From: Chloroflexota bacterium
GTDB taxonomy: Bacteria; Chloroflexota; UBA6077
Direction: 5' to 3'
Assembly (NCBI GenBank): GCA_023380955.1
Contig: JAMCTB010000172.1
Span: 1 to 6,317 of the forward strand
DNA: 6,317 bases
Shown here: piece after piece, positions 5,977-6,317 of the stretch
Position numbering within the stretch: position 1 is the stretch's first letter
Layout: every line of letters starts with the position of its first letter
Notes under the pieces: generated by a model
The model's input: only the letters and a program-made list of their open reading frames with translations
What the model was told of the DNA's origin: nothing
The model's database searches: none
Translations under genes and position numbers: made by a program

Positions 5977-6204
5977 TCAGGCAACGAAACCTCTTCTCGC
6001 TGTGCGCCGGGCCTGTCGGCGATTCCTTCCCGCGGCGCAGCGCCGCTCGCATCCGCTCAAAAGCACGAGCAGGTCAAGCCCTTCTTCCTCCGGGGATGCC
6101 AGCGTGTGACCGCGCCTTTCGACCCAGGCCAGGACCGCGGCGCCCGCCCTCTCGAGGTCAACCTTCGGGTTGCACGAGCCACAATACTTCAAGGCGACCC
6201 GCAC
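5977..6204 (-). CDS. Small CGxCNP cysteine-motif protein
   Basis: A 75-aa reading frame starting with GTG (6204-6202 on the minus strand). Its N-terminus VRVALKYCGSCNPKVD and the later segment LDLLVLLSGCERRCA resemble a family of short uncharacterised proteins from anaerobes that begin with KYCGGCNP and end in a GCxxxCA segment. Cysteines are C8, C11, C52 and C56, two CxxC/CxxxC-type pairs that could bind a metal or act in thiol chemistry; no function is established to my knowledge. The start falls exactly where the family starts, and a weak AGGG lies 10 bases upstream of GTG. The C-terminal 20 residues (NRRQARRTARRGFVA) are Arg-rich and unlike the family, and they follow a 15-nt palindrome at 6032-6046 that may have disturbed the end. 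An IS630-type end lies about 10 bases upstream, so its native promoter is probably displaced. It may be a decaying gene. Confidence 0.55.
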   Translation of the reverse strand: MRVALKYCGSCNPKVDLERAGAAVLAWVERRGHTLASPEEEGLDLLVLLSGCERRCAAGRNRRQARRTARRGFVA

Positions 6205-6235
6205 GAAATAGCCCTAGTGGTCCGTCATCGGTAGT

Positions 6236-6264
6236 TTGATACATGTTCAAGGATGTTGTATCCT
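6236..6264 (+). promoter_or_regulatory. Putative transposase promoter overlapped by an 8-bp palindrome
   Basis: TTGATA (6236-6241) and TATCCT (6259-6264) are 17 bases apart and match 5/6 and 4/6 of the consensus. The inverted repeat TCAAGGAT (6247-6254) / ATCCTTGA (6260-6267) covers the -10 box. Transcription would begin at about the A of the ATG (6271), so the message could be leaderless. Confidence 0.35.
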
Positions 6265-6270
6265 TGAGTT

Positions 6271-6317
6271 ATGGTAAAGAAGTATGTTGTTACCCTGACT
6301 GATGATGAGCGCCAAGC
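6271..6317 (+). CDS. IS630-family transposase, N-terminal 15 codons (runs off the window)
   Basis: The frame reads MVKKYVVTLTDDERQA before the window ends. This matches the typical opening of IS630-family transposases, in which a K-YVV-L-DDER segment leads into the N-terminal helix-turn-helix DNA-binding region. The DDE catalytic domain would lie beyond the right edge. No Shine-Dalgarno precedes the ATG. The call rests on 16 residues and the compositional shift, so intactness cannot be judged. Confidence 0.6.
   Translation, partial: MVKKYVVTLTDDERQ

Larger units (their letters stand above)
6215..6317 (+). mobile_element. Left end of an IS630-type insertion sequence (partial)
   Basis: The base composition changes sharply from GC-rich to AT-richer after about 6211, and 56 bases later a transposase of IS630 type begins. 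IS630/Tc1/mariner elements insert at TA, and a TA at 6215-6216 is followed by GTGGTCCGTCA, a plausible terminal repeat. The exact end is a guess because the right end, which would show the matching inverted repeat, is outside the window. Confidence 0.55.

Overview
The window is GC-rich bacterial DNA with strong Shine-Dalgarno sequences and sigma70-type promoters. No marker gene fixes the taxon. The mix of an alpha-glucan phosphorylase of the GlgP/DUF3417 type, an Ldh2-type dehydrogenase, secreted beta-sandwich repeat proteins, clusters of tiny GC palindromes and a small CGxCNP protein is what I would expect from an uncultured Chloroflexota (perhaps Dehalococcoidia-like) genome. That assignment is an inference of low to moderate confidence.

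Layout, left to right. Positions 1 to about 310 hold no gene but a dense mosaic of short perfect palindromes. A good sigma70 promoter (403-431) then leads to a complete Ldh2-family malate/lactate-type dehydrogenase (510-1556). The next 436 bases hold a perfect 11-bp hairpin, a perfect 34-nt palindrome, an inverted repeat and an extended -10 promoter. They are followed by glgP, an alpha-glucan (glycogen/maltodextrin) phosphorylase running from 1993 to 4584 in one frame. This gene is broken by a single in-frame TGA at codon 624, exactly where the family has a conserved tryptophan and 16 codons after the PLP lysine. The remaining 239 codons look fully conserved. A promoter with both hexamers perfect (TTGACA, 16 bp, TATAAT) then drives a secreted 326-aa protein (4825-5805). 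This protein is a tandem duplication of one beta-rich domain joined by a Pro/Ala linker, and a clear hairpin terminator ends it (5851-5890). On the opposite strand lies a 75-aa cysteine-motif protein (6204 down to 5977). The right edge is the left end of an IS630-type element whose transposase starts at 6271 and runs out of the window.

The genes do not form one pathway or operon. Each has its own promoter or terminator, and the region reads as independent housekeeping or accessory transcription units that have collected small repeats and an insertion sequence. The points most worth following are the TGA inside otherwise intact glgP, the duplicated secreted protein under a consensus promoter, and the IS630 end landing about 10 bases upstream of the start of the small Cys-motif protein. 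I see no clear undescribed multi-gene system here.
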